Source: Myxococcus sp. RHSTA-1-4 (GTDB taxonomy: Bacteria > Myxococcota > Myxococcia > Myxococcales > Myxococcaceae). Taken from it: a stretch of 64,000 nt of DNA. The notes under the pieces were generated by a model, which saw nothing but the letters and a program-made list of their open reading frames with translations, was not told the DNA's origin and ran no database searches. Positions 28,189 to 37,272 of this stretch are shown piece by piece; positions within the stretch are counted from its first letter, which is position 1; each line of letters opens with the position of its first letter. A program made the position numbers and the translations under genes. The DNA is taken from NCBI RefSeq assembly GCF_020037125.1, contig NZ_JAIQDG010000018.1, positions 62,001-126,000 of the forward strand, written 5' to 3'.

Positions 28189-30864
28189 ATGAGCAGCATC
28201 CTGGTCATCAACGCCGCGGGTCGGGAGACCCGCGTCGCGCTCGTCGAGGGCGGCCACATCGCGGAGTTCTACCTCGAGCGTAAGAAGGACAAGGGCGTCG
28301 TCGGAAACATCTACAAGGGCCGGGTCGTCCGGGTGCTCCCGGGCATGCAGGCCGCCTTCGTGGACATCGGCCTGGAGAAGGCCGCCTTCCTCTACGTCAG
28401 CGACGTCGTCTACGACCCTGACTTCGCGCGCGCCCAGTTCGAGCTGACCGAGGGCGAGCACGAGGACGCCCCGGACGTCCCCACCGAGCTGGAGGCCGAT
28501 GCCGCCGAGGCCGCCGCCCACACCGGCGCCCCGGGCGCGGAGGCCGAGGCGGAGGAGCTGGCCGGCGAGGCCGCCGCCGCGCACTCCACCGAGCACCTGC
28601 CCCGCGACACCATCATGGAGCTGGCCGCCAACGCGCCGGCCGTGCCCATTCCCGAGGCCTCCCCGGCCCCGATGGAGGTTTCTGCCGAGGCGCCCGCCGC
28701 CGCTTCCGTGGAGGCTCCGGCCGAGGCGGCCGCCGTCGAGGTGACGGAGGCGACGCCCGTGGCCGAGGCCGTCCCGGCCGTGGCTGCCGCCGGAGGCTCC
28801 GTCGAGGCTCCGGCCGCGGTTGCCGCTCCCGTCTCCGACGAGGGCGCCGCCGCGCTGGCCCTGGCGATGCTGCCGCCCGAGCCGCCTCCGCACGCGGCCA
28901 CCGCGCTGAGCGAAATCATCCCCGCGCCCGAGGCCGCGCCCGCTCCGGCCGCGCGCCCCGCCGAGGTATCCGGCGAGCGTCGCACGCCGCGCGAGGCCCG
29001 GGAGGCGCGCGAGCCACGCGCCCGCGAGGGCCGTGAGAAGGACCGCGAGAAGGACAAGGGCCGGCGCCCGCAGGAGGAGAAGCGCCGCGACAAGCGCGAC
29101 GAGGAGAAGGAGAAGCCCAAGCAGCGCCGGACGGACAAGATTGAGGACCTGCTGAAGGTGGGCCAGGAAGTCGTGGTCCAGATTTCCAAGGACCCCATCG
29201 GCACGAAGGGCGCGCGGCTCACCTCGCACATCTCCATCCCCGGCCGTCACCTGGTGTTCATGCCCACGGTGGACCACGTGGGCATCAGCCGCCGCATCTC
29301 CAACGAGAAGGAGCGCCGGCGGCTGCGCGAAATCGTGGACAAGATGCGCCCGCCCGGGACGGGCTTCATCGTCCGCACCGTCGCGGAGAACGTGCCTCAG
29401 GAGAAGCTGGAGAGCGACATCCGGTTCCTCATCGAGGTGTGGAACCAGGTGGTGCGCCGCAACGAGAAGCGCGGCGGCCCCGGCCTGCTGCACCCGGACC
29501 TGGACCTCATCCTGCGCGCCACGCGTGATTTGTTCGCGCACGACGTGGAGAAGCTCGTCGTCGATGACCGCGAGGAGTACGAGCGCATCCTCGGCTTCGT
29601 CACCGCGCAGGACCCCGCGCTGCGCGACCGGGTGGCGCTGCACGAGGGCGACGACACCGTCTTCGACGCGTACGGCATCGAGCAGGAGCTGCAGCGCGCC
29701 ACCCAGCGCAAGGTGTGGCTGAAGAGCGGCGGCTACCTCATCATCGACCAGGCCGAGGCGCTCACCGCCATCGACGTCAACTCGGGCCGCTACGTCGGCA
29801 AGAAGAGCCTCGAGGAGACGATTACGAAGATCAACGTCGAGGCGGCCAAGGAGATTGTCTACCAGCTCCGGCTGCGCAACATCGGCGGCATCATCATCTG
29901 CGACTTCATCGACATGGAGAAGGCGCAGAACCGCGACAAGGTCTTCAAGGCGCTGCAGGAAGCGCTGGGCCGCGACAAGGCGAAGACGAACGTGCTGCGC
30001 ATCTCCGAGCTGGGCCTCGTGGAGATGACACGCAAGCGCGTGCGCGAGTCCATTGGCCGCATGCTCCACGAGGACTGCCCGTACTGCGACGGCAACGGCT
30101 TCGTGAAGACGGCCACCACCGTGGCGTACGAAATCTTCCGGGAGATCCGCCGCGAGGCGCCGGGCTACAAGGACTCCACGCTGGTCATCAACTGCAACGC
30201 GGAAGTGGCGCGCCTGCTCCAGGGCGAGGAGCGCAACGAGCTGCGCCACCTGATGGACCGGTACAACAAGTCCATCCAGGTCAAGGCGCAGCAGAACTAC
30301 CACCGCGAGCAGTACGACATCTACGGCCGCTCGGCCACGGGCCCCGAGCACAAGGTGGCCTCGTCGCCGGGCTCCGGTGACGGCGAGCTGGCGATGCAGC
30401 AGCGCAAGCCGGACAGCAATGGCGGTGGCGGCTACGGACGCCAGGACCAGGGCCGGCGTGGCGGGAGGGACCGGGACCGCGGCGAGCGCGGTGAGCGAGG
30501 CGACCGGGGCGACCGCGGTGGTGACAGGCGGGACGACCGGCGCGATGGCCGGCGCCCTGACCGGGGTGGAGACCGTCCCCGGGGAGAGCGTGGCGGCGAG
30601 CAGCGTGGCGAGCGTGGCGACCGCGGCGGTGAACAGCGCGGTGAGCGCGGCGGCGAGCGTGGGGACCGCGGCGGTGAGCGCGGAAACCGTGGCGAGCGCG
30701 GTGAGCGCCGGGGTGGTGAGTCGCGGGGTGAGCGGGGCGAGCGCGGCGGCGGCGAGCAGGGCTCGGCCGGCGGCGGTGGGGAGGGCGGTGGCGGCTCGAC
30801 GCCTCCGACTCCACCGGCTTCGACGGGGGGCGGCTCGGAGCCCTCGGGCGGCGGCACGGCCTGA
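28189..30864 (+). CDS. rng: ribonuclease E/G family endoribonuclease with split S1 domain and RGG tail
   Basis: About 891 residues from the ATG at 28189; a GTG at 28174 is possible. The S1 domain starts normally (VGNIYKGRVVRVLPGMQAAFVDIG) but is interrupted at about residue 76 by 240 residues of Ala/Pro/Glu then Arg/Lys/Glu-rich low-complexity sequence, and resumes at KIEDLLKVGQEVVVQISKDP. The catalytic domain has Asp529 (AIDVNSG) and Asp572 (ICDFID), and the CPYC zinc link is at 630-633. The tail from about 728 is Arg/Gly/Asp/Glu-rich (RGERGG-type), a likely RNA or degradosome-partner interaction region. Role: rRNA maturation and mRNA decay. Confidence 0.94.
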   Translation: MSSILVINAAGRETRVALVEGGHIAEFYLERKKDKGVVGNIYKGRVVRVLPGMQAAFVDIGLEKAAFLYVSDVVYDPDFARAQFELTEGEHEDAPDVPTELEADAAEAAAHTGAPGAEAEAEELAGEAAAAHSTEHLPRDTIMELAANAPAVPIPEASPAPMEVSAEAPAAASVEAPAEAAAVEVTEATPVAEAVPAVAAAGGSVEAPAAVAAPVSDEGAAALALAMLPPEPPPHAATALSEIIPAPEAAPAPAARPAEVSGERRTPREAREAREPRAREGREKDREKDKGRRPQEEKRRDKRDEEKEKPKQRRTDKIEDLLKVGQEVVVQISKDPIGTKGARLTSHISIPGRHLVFMPTVDHVGISRRISNEKERRRLREIVDKMRPPGTGFIVRTVAENVPQEKLESDIRFLIEVWNQVVRRNEKRGGPGLLHPDLDLILRATRDLFAHDVEKLVVDDREEYERILGFVTAQDPALRDRVALHEGDDTVFDAYGIEQELQRATQRKVWLKSGGYLIIDQAEALTAIDVNSGRYVGKKSLEETITKINVEAAKEIVYQLRLRNIGGIIICDFIDMEKAQNRDKVFKALQEALGRDKAKTNVLRISELGLVEMTRKRVRESIGRMLHEDCPYCDGNGFVKTATTVAYEIFREIRREAPGYKDSTLVINCNAEVARLLQGEERNELRHLMDRYNKSIQVKAQQNYHREQYDIYGRSATGPEHKVASSPGSGDGELAMQQRKPDSNGGGGYGRQDQGRRGGRDRDRGERGERGDRGDRGGDRRDDRRDGRRPDRGGDRPRGERGGEQRGERGDRGGEQRGERGGERGDRGGERGNRGERGERRGGESRGERGERGGGEQGSAGGGGEGGGGSTPPTPPASTGGGSEPSGGGTA
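30470..30770 (+). repeat. RGE/RGG/DRGG low-complexity repeat tract in RNase E/G tail
   Basis: Codons for Arg, Gly, Glu and Asp alternate as short irregular units (GAGCGTGGCGACCGC and similar). It encodes an intrinsically disordered, highly charged tail. DNA slippage would make unit number variable between strains. Confidence 0.8.
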
Positions 30865-30898
30865 GTTCCTGCCGTGTGGAGCGCGGGCGCTCCTCGAA

Positions 30899-30941
30899 CC
30901 CATGCCGTGAGCCCTTCCGGCATGGGCTCCCCAAGGGGAGC
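30899..30941 (+). terminator. tandem hairpins after the RNase E/G gene
   Basis: CCCATGCCG (30899-30907) pairs with CGGCATGGG (30918-30926), and immediately GCTCCCC (30926-30932) pairs with GGGGAGC (30935-30941), followed by TCTTCC. A third stem, GAGCCC (30909-30914) with GGGCTC (30924-30929), would exclude both. It begins 35 nt after the stop and probably terminates transcription. Confidence 0.6.
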
Positions 30942-31212
30942 GTCTTCCTCCGGCACTCCCCTGGCCTCACGGTGGTGTCGGATGGTGCTCCCTGGCCACC
31001 CACTTCCCCCTGGGGTGGGCTGGCCCCGGGGGCCCCGGATTCGCTAGCCTTGAGGCTCCCTGCCGCGGAGCGTCGTCAGCTTCCGGGCCCTGCTGGCTCC
31101 CTCGGATGACTTCCTCCTTTCCCCCCTGCGCTCAGCCCCTGACGAGGCACCGGGTCATCGGCCTCGGGCGGGCTGCCGCCCACCCGTTCCGGAATGCCTG
31201 GGGGAGAGCGTG
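30942..31212. other. intergenic region before the BrkB gene
   Basis: No supported gene. Presumably it carries the promoter of the BrkB-family gene; I found no consensus pair. Confidence 0.3.
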
Positions 31213-32595
31213 ATGTGGAGTCCGCGGCGGTGGCTGTGGGCCACCCGGGACAGGCTGGTCGGCTGGGGCCTCCGGGTGTGGGCCCCCGTGCAGGACACCC
31301 AGGTCGGCCGCTTCGCGACGGACACCTTCCTGGCCGCGCGGACGGTGGCCCAGGGCTTCCGGGGGGAGAACCTCCGGCTGCGGGCCGCGGCGCTCACGTA
31401 CATGAGCATGTTCTCGCTGGTGCCGCTGCTGACGGTGGGACTGGTCTTGCTGAGCGCCTTCCACCAGGAGCAGTTCAAGGAGCGGCTGCGCTTCGTCGTC
31501 GGCGAGCTGCTGGACCCCGGGGTGGTGGGGAAGACCTCCGCGTTCCTCGACAAGTTCCTTCAGCCGAGCAACTCCATCGCCATCGGCAGCGTGGGCTTCC
31601 TCGCGGTGATGCTGTCGGCGGGCTCTCTGCTACGGCAGCTCGATGGCGCGGTGAATGAGCTGTGGGGAATCCGCCGTCAGCGGCCCTGGGGCATCCGCCT
31701 GCTCATCTACGGCGGCCTGCTGCTGCTGGGCCCCTTCTTCCTCGCCGCCTCCTTCTCGGGAACGGGCAAGGTCCGCGCCTTCCTCCAGAGCCACGCCCCC
31801 CACGCGGGCGCCTTCATCTTCCTGGGCACCGCCCTCATCACCGTGGCCAGCCTCACCCTGCTCTATTTCTGGACGCCCTACTCCCACGTGCGCGTGCGCT
31901 CCGCGCTGGCGGGGGGACTGGTGGCGGGCCTTGGGTGGATGGTGGCCAAGCAGGTCTACGCCGAGTTCGCCGTCCGCAGCTTCCGCCACAACCCCATCTA
32001 CGCCTCCCTGGGTGCCCTGCCCCTGTTCCTCGCGTGGGTGTACGTGAGCTGGCTGCTGCTGCTCTTCGGTGCCCGGCTGTCCTACGCCGTGGAGCACGCC
32101 GCCTTCCGGGACTCGCTCTTCGCCTTCGGCAGCCACCCCCGTGCGCACGAGCTGGTGGCCGCACGAATCGCCCAGGAGGCCACCCTGGCCTGGGTGGACG
32201 GGACGCAGCCCCCCACGCCCCGCGAGCTGGCGACCCGGCTCCGGGTCCCCGAGTCGCTCGTCCACGAAGTCGTCGACCGCATGGTGGAGGCCGAGCTGCT
32301 GGAGCGCCTGCGCCGGGGCGGCGTCCGGCCCGCGCGAGAGCCGGCCCTCCTCACCCTGGCGGACACCACGCTCGCGGTGCACGGGGTGATGATCAGCGGT
32401 GACACGAAGACCTGGCAGGGCCCCCGCGCCCCCGGCTTCGAGCAGATGGAGCCCCTGTTCCAGGCGGCCGACTGTGCCGGTATCGACCTGCTGCGCCGCA
32501 CGCGGTGGCTGGACCTGGTGGTGCCGCTGCGCCCGGGACTGGCCGACACCCCACCCGCCGCGCCCCCCAGGGTTGCGGCCGGCGGAAATCCGTAG
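31213..32595 (+). CDS. YihY/BrkB family inner-membrane protein with C-terminal winged helix
   Basis: 460 residues from the ATG at 31213 (GTG at 31210 possible) with GGGGAGAG upstream. The YihY core has six membrane helices, including LRAAALTYMSMFSLVPLL and NPIYASLGALPLFLAWVYVSW, both family hallmarks. Beyond about residue 320, a helical segment (TPRELATRLRVPESLVHEVVDRMVEAELLERL) looks like a winged helix, as in a known YihY subgroup. Once called RNase BN, the family's role is unknown. Confidence 0.9.
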   Translation: MWSPRRWLWATRDRLVGWGLRVWAPVQDTQVGRFATDTFLAARTVAQGFRGENLRLRAAALTYMSMFSLVPLLTVGLVLLSAFHQEQFKERLRFVVGELLDPGVVGKTSAFLDKFLQPSNSIAIGSVGFLAVMLSAGSLLRQLDGAVNELWGIRRQRPWGIRLLIYGGLLLLGPFFLAASFSGTGKVRAFLQSHAPHAGAFIFLGTALITVASLTLLYFWTPYSHVRVRSALAGGLVAGLGWMVAKQVYAEFAVRSFRHNPIYASLGALPLFLAWVYVSWLLLLFGARLSYAVEHAAFRDSLFAFGSHPRAHELVAARIAQEATLAWVDGTQPPTPRELATRLRVPESLVHEVVDRMVEAELLERLRRGGVRPAREPALLTLADTTLAVHGVMISGDTKTWQGPRAPGFEQMEPLFQAADCAGIDLLRRTRWLDLVVPLRPGLADTPPAAPPRVAAGGNP

Positions 32596-32625
32596 AGGTT
32601 CCAGGTGGTTGGGAGTCCACCCTGC

Positions 32626-32653
32626 TTGCATGGGGGAGGCGTTCTGTTATGTT
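32626..32653 (+). promoter_or_regulatory. sigma-70-type promoter of the HU/IHF gene
   Basis: TTGCAT at 32626-32631, a 16-nt spacer and TATGTT at 32648-32653 lie about 70 nt before the start codon, in a local low-GC patch. Confidence 0.5.
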
Positions 32654-32720
32654 TTCAGGATTCGACCACGGGCCAGAGTGCCCTGTTTCCAAGGGGTCAC
32701 AGGCTTTGCGGGAGCGTCCG

Positions 32721-33074
32721 ATGCTCAAGTCCGATCTGATCAACATCCTCGTCGCCAAACGGGGCGTGACGCAGAAGCAGGCTGAGGCCACCATCGAGAC
32801 GATTTTCGAGTCGATGAAGGATGCCCTCTGCCGCGGGGAGAACATCGAGATTCGGGGCCTGGGCGCCTTTCACGTGAAGAACTACCAGGGCTACCAGGGG
32901 CGCAATCCGAAGACGGGCCAGGTCATCCCGGTGAAGCCCAAGCGTGGCCTGCTGTTCCGGACGGGCAAGGAGCTTCGGGACCGCGTCAACCGCCCGCCGC
33001 CGCAGCAGGCCCAGACGGACCTGCCCCCCGTCTCCGAGAGCAAGGGCCCCGGCAACACCGGCACGGGACTCTGA
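32721..33074 (+). CDS. HU/IHF family nucleoid protein with short Pro-rich tail
   Basis: 117 residues from the ATG at 32721 (GGGAG upstream). The HU fold is complete: MLKSDLINILVAKRGVTQKQ, then the beta-arm GRNPKTGQVIPVKPKRGLLFRTGKEL with the tip Pro that intercalates DNA. The beta-arm resembles IHF more than HU. A disordered 25-residue Pro/Gln tail follows. It likely bends DNA as a homodimer or IHF-like partner. Confidence 0.9.
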   Translation: MLKSDLINILVAKRGVTQKQAEATIETIFESMKDALCRGENIEIRGLGAFHVKNYQGYQGRNPKTGQVIPVKPKRGLLFRTGKELRDRVNRPPPQQAQTDLPPVSESKGPGNTGTGL

Positions 33075-33086
33075 GTCGTCACCCCC

Positions 33087-35165
33087 TCAGCGCCCCACCG
33101 GCACCGGCGACAGCCGGCCGATGGGGCGAATCTGCAGAGCTCCATCCAGCTCACCGTAGGTGAGCACCGCCACGTCCGGGAACGCGCCCTCGCAGAGCCT
33201 GCGCAGCGGCCTCCGGACATCCGGCGCGGTGAGAAGCACCGCCTGCCCGCCAGTGGCCACCTGCCGCACCCCTTCCAGGATTTCCGCCACGCGCTCCGGG
33301 TCCGGCGCGGGCCCCCGAGGCCCCGTGGCCCGCAGCACCTCCTCCACCTCCGGGTCCACGAGGTAGGCGTACAGCGGCCCCGTGGGGGCGAACTTGTGGC
33401 TCAGGTACCGGCGCAGCGCCTGCCGGCAGCGCTCGGCGAGCGCGGCGGCGTCCCCTTCCGTGGTGGGCGACACGAGCGCCTCCAGGATGGCACGCAGGTC
33501 GCGGATGCTGACGCCCTCCTGGAGCAGCTTGCGCAGCACGTCCGTCAGCAGCGGCAGCGGCACCTTCTGCAGCGCCTCCTTCACCAGGACGGGGGACTGG
33601 GCCTCCAGCCCCTCCAGCAGTCCCTGCACGTCCTGGAGCCCCAGCAGGTCCGCGGCGCGCGTCCGCAACACGCTTCTCAGGTGGTCCGCCAGCAGCCCTC
33701 CCGGGCGCCTCAGGGCGACCTGCGCCGTCTCCAGCAGGACCCGCCCCGACTCCGGAATCCGGCTGATGGCCTTGCCGGTGGCGGGCTCCACCGCGGGCTC
33801 GGCCTTCACCTGGAGGAAGACGAGTTCTTCCGGGGGAACCAGCGCGTAGAGCGCGCCCGGCACCACCTGCCCGCCCCCCGCGGGCACCTCGTCCACCAGG
33901 ATGCGGTACTCCCCCTGAGACAGGTACGCGGCCTGGGTCCGCACGCGGATGCCCGGGACGCGAACCCCCAGCTCGAAGAACAGCTCGTCCCGCACCGCGT
34001 TCAGCGTCTTGTGGACAAACGCCCCCCCCTCCTCCTCCGCCATCGCGGTCAGGTCCGGCGCCAGGTCCAGCGTCAGCGGTGAGACACCCACGGGGACCGA
34101 GGCGCTCTCCGGCGCCGCGCCCGCCGCGCCCGCCGTGGCGCCTTCCGCGGGCGCCCCCTGTTTCGCGCCATCCTTGCCACCCGTCTCCGAAGGCCCCAGC
34201 CGGGTCAGCGCGTAGCCGAGCCCGCCCAGCCCTCCGGCGAGCGCAAGGAACGTCAGGTGCGGCATGCCCGGCATGAGGGCCAGCGCCACACAGAGCCCCG
34301 CCACCACCCAGAGCGTCCGGGCCTCCCCGAAGAACTGCGAGCCAATCTCCGAGCCCAGCGAGTCCTCCTCCTTCTCCGAGGCCACCCGCGTGACGACGAG
34401 GCCCGCCGCCACTGCGATGCAGAGCGAAGGCACCTGGGACACCAGCCCGTCGCCAATGGCGATGAGCGCGAAGGTGGACGCGGCCTCCGCCAGGGGCATT
34501 CCGCCCTGCAACACGCCAATGAGCGTGCCGCCCAGCAGGTTCACCGCGACGATGACCAGGCCGGCGACCACGTCTCCCTTCACGAACTTCATCGCGCCGT
34601 CCATGGCGCCGAACATCTGCGACTCGCGCTCCAGGTCGCGCCGCCGCCGCCGGGCCTGCGCCTGGTCGATGGCCCCCGCGCGCAGGTCCGCGTCGATGGA
34701 CATCTGCTTGCCCGGCATCGCGTCCAGCGTGAAGCGGGCGGACACCTCCGCGACACGCTCGGCGCCCTTGGCCACCACCAGCAACTGCACCAGCGTCAGG
34801 ATGGCGAACACCACCGCGCCGACCACGTAGTCGCCCCGCACCACGAACTCGCCGAAGGCCTGGATGACTTCACCCGCGTGTCCCTCCGCGAGCGCAAGCC
34901 GCGTGGACGACACGTTGAGCGACAGCCGGAACAGCGTGGTGAACAGCAGCAGCGTGGGAAACGCCGTCACCTTCAGCGCATCTTTCGCGCGGAGCGCCGC
35001 CACGAGCAGCGCCACCGCCGCCGCCAGGTTCAGCGCGAGCCCCGCGTCCAGCAGCCACGCCGGCAGGGGAATGATGAGCGCCCCCAGGACGGCGGCCATC
35101 GCCACCGCGAGCACCACGTCCGAGGACTTCCGGGCCTTCAGCAACACCTTCGAGAGCGGGTTCAT
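33087..35165 (-). CDS. sctV: T3SS export apparatus protein SctV (FlhA/YscV family)
   Basis: 692 residues. The N-terminal half has eight membrane helices with the FHIPEP region (VTAFPTLLLFTTLFRLSLNVSSTRLAL, split over 35 residues) and FTLDAMPGKQMSIDADL. The C-terminal cytosolic domain builds the nonameric ring that receives substrates. It is last in the operon. ATGA overlap with sctU at 35162-35165. A Gly/Ala/Pro-rich linker (residues about 320-370) is longer than usual. Confidence 0.95.
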   Translation of the reverse strand: MNPLSKVLLKARKSSDVVLAVAMAAVLGALIIPLPAWLLDAGLALNLAAAVALLVAALRAKDALKVTAFPTLLLFTTLFRLSLNVSSTRLALAEGHAGEVIQAFGEFVVRGDYVVGAVVFAILTLVQLLVVAKGAERVAEVSARFTLDAMPGKQMSIDADLRAGAIDQAQARRRRRDLERESQMFGAMDGAMKFVKGDVVAGLVIVAVNLLGGTLIGVLQGGMPLAEAASTFALIAIGDGLVSQVPSLCIAVAAGLVVTRVASEKEEDSLGSEIGSQFFGEARTLWVVAGLCVALALMPGMPHLTFLALAGGLGGLGYALTRLGPSETGGKDGAKQGAPAEGATAGAAGAAPESASVPVGVSPLTLDLAPDLTAMAEEEGGAFVHKTLNAVRDELFFELGVRVPGIRVRTQAAYLSQGEYRILVDEVPAGGGQVVPGALYALVPPEELVFLQVKAEPAVEPATGKAISRIPESGRVLLETAQVALRRPGGLLADHLRSVLRTRAADLLGLQDVQGLLEGLEAQSPVLVKEALQKVPLPLLTDVLRKLLQEGVSIRDLRAILEALVSPTTEGDAAALAERCRQALRRYLSHKFAPTGPLYAYLVDPEVEEVLRATGPRGPAPDPERVAEILEGVRQVATGGQAVLLTAPDVRRPLRRLCEGAFPDVAVLTYGELDGALQIRPIGRLSPVPVGR

Positions 35166-36211
35166 GACGTCTGTCTCCGTGGATGGCCGTCCACGCTCCG
35201 CGACTCCATCGCCGTGCGCAGGACAACGGCGGCCGCCTCGTACAGCTCCTCGGGGATGGCCTCGCCGAGGTCGTAGTGGATGAGGCTTCGGGCCAGCGGG
35301 ACATCCCGGACCACCGGAATCCCCTGCCGCCGTGCCTCCTCCCGAAGCGAGAGCGCCTCCGCCTCGCGGGCCTTGGCCACGAGGTAGGGCGCCTCGCATT
35401 CCTGGACGTCGTAGCGGAGCGCGACCGCGATGTGCGTGGGGTTGACGACCACGGCGTTGGCCTTCTGCACTCCACGTGCCGGTCCGCCCTGAGCGAGCTG
35501 GCGGTGGAGCGCCTTCCGCTGCCCCTTGTGGCGCGGGTCGCCCTCGCTCTCCTTGTGCTCGCGCCTCACCTCCTCGCGGGTCATCATCAGGTCCTTGAGG
35601 TGGCGCCGCCGCGCGAGCGCGTAGTCCCCCACGCCCAGCACCAGCACCACCCAGGCCAGCCGGGTGGCGAGCCCGCCCAGGCGCTCCATCAGCAGGCCCA
35701 GCCCTTCCGCCCCACCCATCCACGCGGCGCGCAGCGCGTCCGGCCCGACCTCCTCCACCTCGTTCCAGACGAGCACCGTCACCAGCGCCACCACCACCAG
35801 CGCCTTCGCAACCTCCATCAGGGGACGCAGGCTGAACAGCCGCTTCAGGCCCGCCGCGGGACTGATGCGCTCCAGCTTCGGCGCCGCGTGGCTCGGCTCC
35901 AGCTCGAAGCCCACGGTGGCCATCGACACCGCCAGCGACGCCACGAGCGCTCCGCCCAGTGCCGGCCCGCAGAGGCGCGCGGCAATCCAGAGCCCCTCCT
36001 CCCATGCTCCGGTGGCCTCATGCTCGAGGAACAGCCGCGCGGTCCACGCCTGGAGCCGCGCGAAGCCCTCGGACGCGAACGCGGTGAAGCCGAGCAGTCC
36101 ACCCAGGGTCACCGCGCTGGACGACAGCAACCGGCTGCGTGGAATCTGCCCCTTGCGCCGCGCCTCGCGAAGCCGCTTCGCAGTGGGCTGCTCCGTCTTC
36201 TCTCCACTCAT
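35162..36211 (-). CDS. sctU: T3SS switch protein SctU (FlhB/YscU family)
   Basis: 349 residues. MSGEKTEQPTAKRLREARRKGQIP is the standard start of the family (first 20 residues enough). Four membrane helices follow, and the cytoplasmic domain has the autocleavage motif NPTH at residues 257-260 (VVVNPTHIAVAL). Cleavage between Asn and Pro changes substrate specificity. Overlaps sctT by ATGA. Confidence 0.95.
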   Translation of the reverse strand: MSGEKTEQPTAKRLREARRKGQIPRSRLLSSSAVTLGGLLGFTAFASEGFARLQAWTARLFLEHEATGAWEEGLWIAARLCGPALGGALVASLAVSMATVGFELEPSHAAPKLERISPAAGLKRLFSLRPLMEVAKALVVVALVTVLVWNEVEEVGPDALRAAWMGGAEGLGLLMERLGGLATRLAWVVLVLGVGDYALARRRHLKDLMMTREEVRREHKESEGDPRHKGQRKALHRQLAQGGPARGVQKANAVVVNPTHIAVALRYDVQECEAPYLVAKAREAEALSLREEARRQGIPVVRDVPLARSLIHYDLGEAIPEELYEAAAVVLRTAMESRSVDGHPRRQTS

Positions 36212-37002
36212 CGCGCCACCTCCCCCAGCCTCACCAGCGCCCCTTCCGTGGAGAGCACGCCCGCCAGCAGCCGCTCGCAGAGCACCCCGGTGCCGAGCCA
36301 CAGCAGCGCGCCACCTCCGAGAATCCGCACCGGCGCCCCCAGTTCCTGCAGGTTCACCTGCGGCGCCGCTCGCGAGGCCAGCCCCAGGAAGCAATCCACC
36401 GCCAGCACCGCCGCCGCCACCGGGGCCCCCACCGCCAGCCCCGTAGCCAGGGCGCCTCCCGCCAGCATGATGACGTGGAGCGTGGCCGCCTCGGTGGGAA
36501 CGAAGGCGCCCGGCCGCACCACCGCGAAGCCGCGCAGCAGTCCGGAGAGCACCAGCGGGAACAACGCGCCCGATACCACCAATGCGACGAGCAGATGGTA
36601 GAGCCCATCTCCGGTGGCCGACTCACGGCTCCCCGCCACGGGCAGGCTCGCCTCCGCCGACGTGCCACGGAACAGGTCGATGAAGCGCCCGCCCATCCGC
36701 GCCGCGTCGAAGGGCAGCGCCGCGACCAGCCCCACCGACATTCCGTAGACCAGCTCGCGAATCACCAGCGCCGCCAGCTCCAGCGAGGAGTCCACCGGGG
36801 CCGTCAGCTCCACTCCCGCCTCCACGCGCAGGAAGAGCGCCAGCGCGAGCACCAGCGCCAGCCGCACCGGCGTGGGCGTGGCCTGCCCGCCCAGCAGCGG
36901 GCACAGGAAGGCGATGGGCACCAGCCGCGCGGAGCACAGCGCCACCACGACGATGTCCGGCCCCAGCGCCTCGAGCCAGACGCGAAGCGGTTCCAGGTTC
37001 AT
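36208..37002 (-). CDS. sctT: T3SS export apparatus protein SctT (FliR/YscT family)
   Basis: 264 residues and about six membrane helices, with the RxxPxxxxxPLLGG region near the start and ELVYGMSVGLVAALPFDAARMGG, the conserved central block. It forms the export gate with SctR and SctS. ATGA overlaps on both sides. Confidence 0.93.
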   Translation of the reverse strand: MNLEPLRVWLEALGPDIVVVALCSARLVPIAFLCPLLGGQATPTPVRLALVLALALFLRVEAGVELTAPVDSSLELAALVIRELVYGMSVGLVAALPFDAARMGGRFIDLFRGTSAEASLPVAGSRESATGDGLYHLLVALVVSGALFPLVLSGLLRGFAVVRPGAFVPTEAATLHVIMLAGGALATGLAVGAPVAAAVLAVDCFLGLASRAAPQVNLQELGAPVRILGGGALLWLGTGVLCERLLAGVLSTEGALVRLGEVAR

Positions 37003-37268
37003 GCCGCCACCTCGGCGATGAGCAGCAGGAGCTGGTGCGTGAAGCGAGTGAGCTGCGCGGCAATCCACGGCCCCGCGAAGATGAGCGAGAGGACGGCAGC
37101 GCACAGCTTGGGCACCACCGAGAGGGTGCTCTCCTGGAGCTGCGTGGTGGCCTGGAAGAGGCTCGCCAGGAAGCCCACCAGCAGACTCGAGCCGATGGGC
37201 GGCAGCGAGGCGAGCACCATCAGCAGCAGCGCCTCACGCCCCAGGGTGAGCAGGACGTCCTGCGTCAT
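36999..37268 (-). CDS. sctS: T3SS export apparatus protein SctS (FliQ/YscS family)
   Basis: 89 residues with two membrane helices. LGREALLLMVLASLPPIGSSLLVGFLASLFQATTQLQE (split over 38 residues) is the family pattern, with the conserved QATTQLQE. It wraps the SctR/SctT core. Start ATG at 37268, 4 nt after sctR ends. Confidence 0.93.
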   Translation of the reverse strand: MTQDVLLTLGREALLLMVLASLPPIGSSLLVGFLASLFQATTQLQESTLSVVPKLCAAVLSLIFAGPWIAAQLTRFTHQLLLLIAEVAA

Positions 37269-37272
37269 GGGG

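Noticed and set aside
27762-28283. 173-aa plus-strand frame in the RNase E/G leader
   Set aside because: No ribosome site or domain, Pro/Arg-rich, and its end overlaps the nuclease start in another frame.
28183-30903. 906-residue minus-strand open frame opposite the RNase E/G gene
   Set aside because: Leu/Val/Arg/Ala low-complexity shadow; the plus strand has all RNase E/G motifs.
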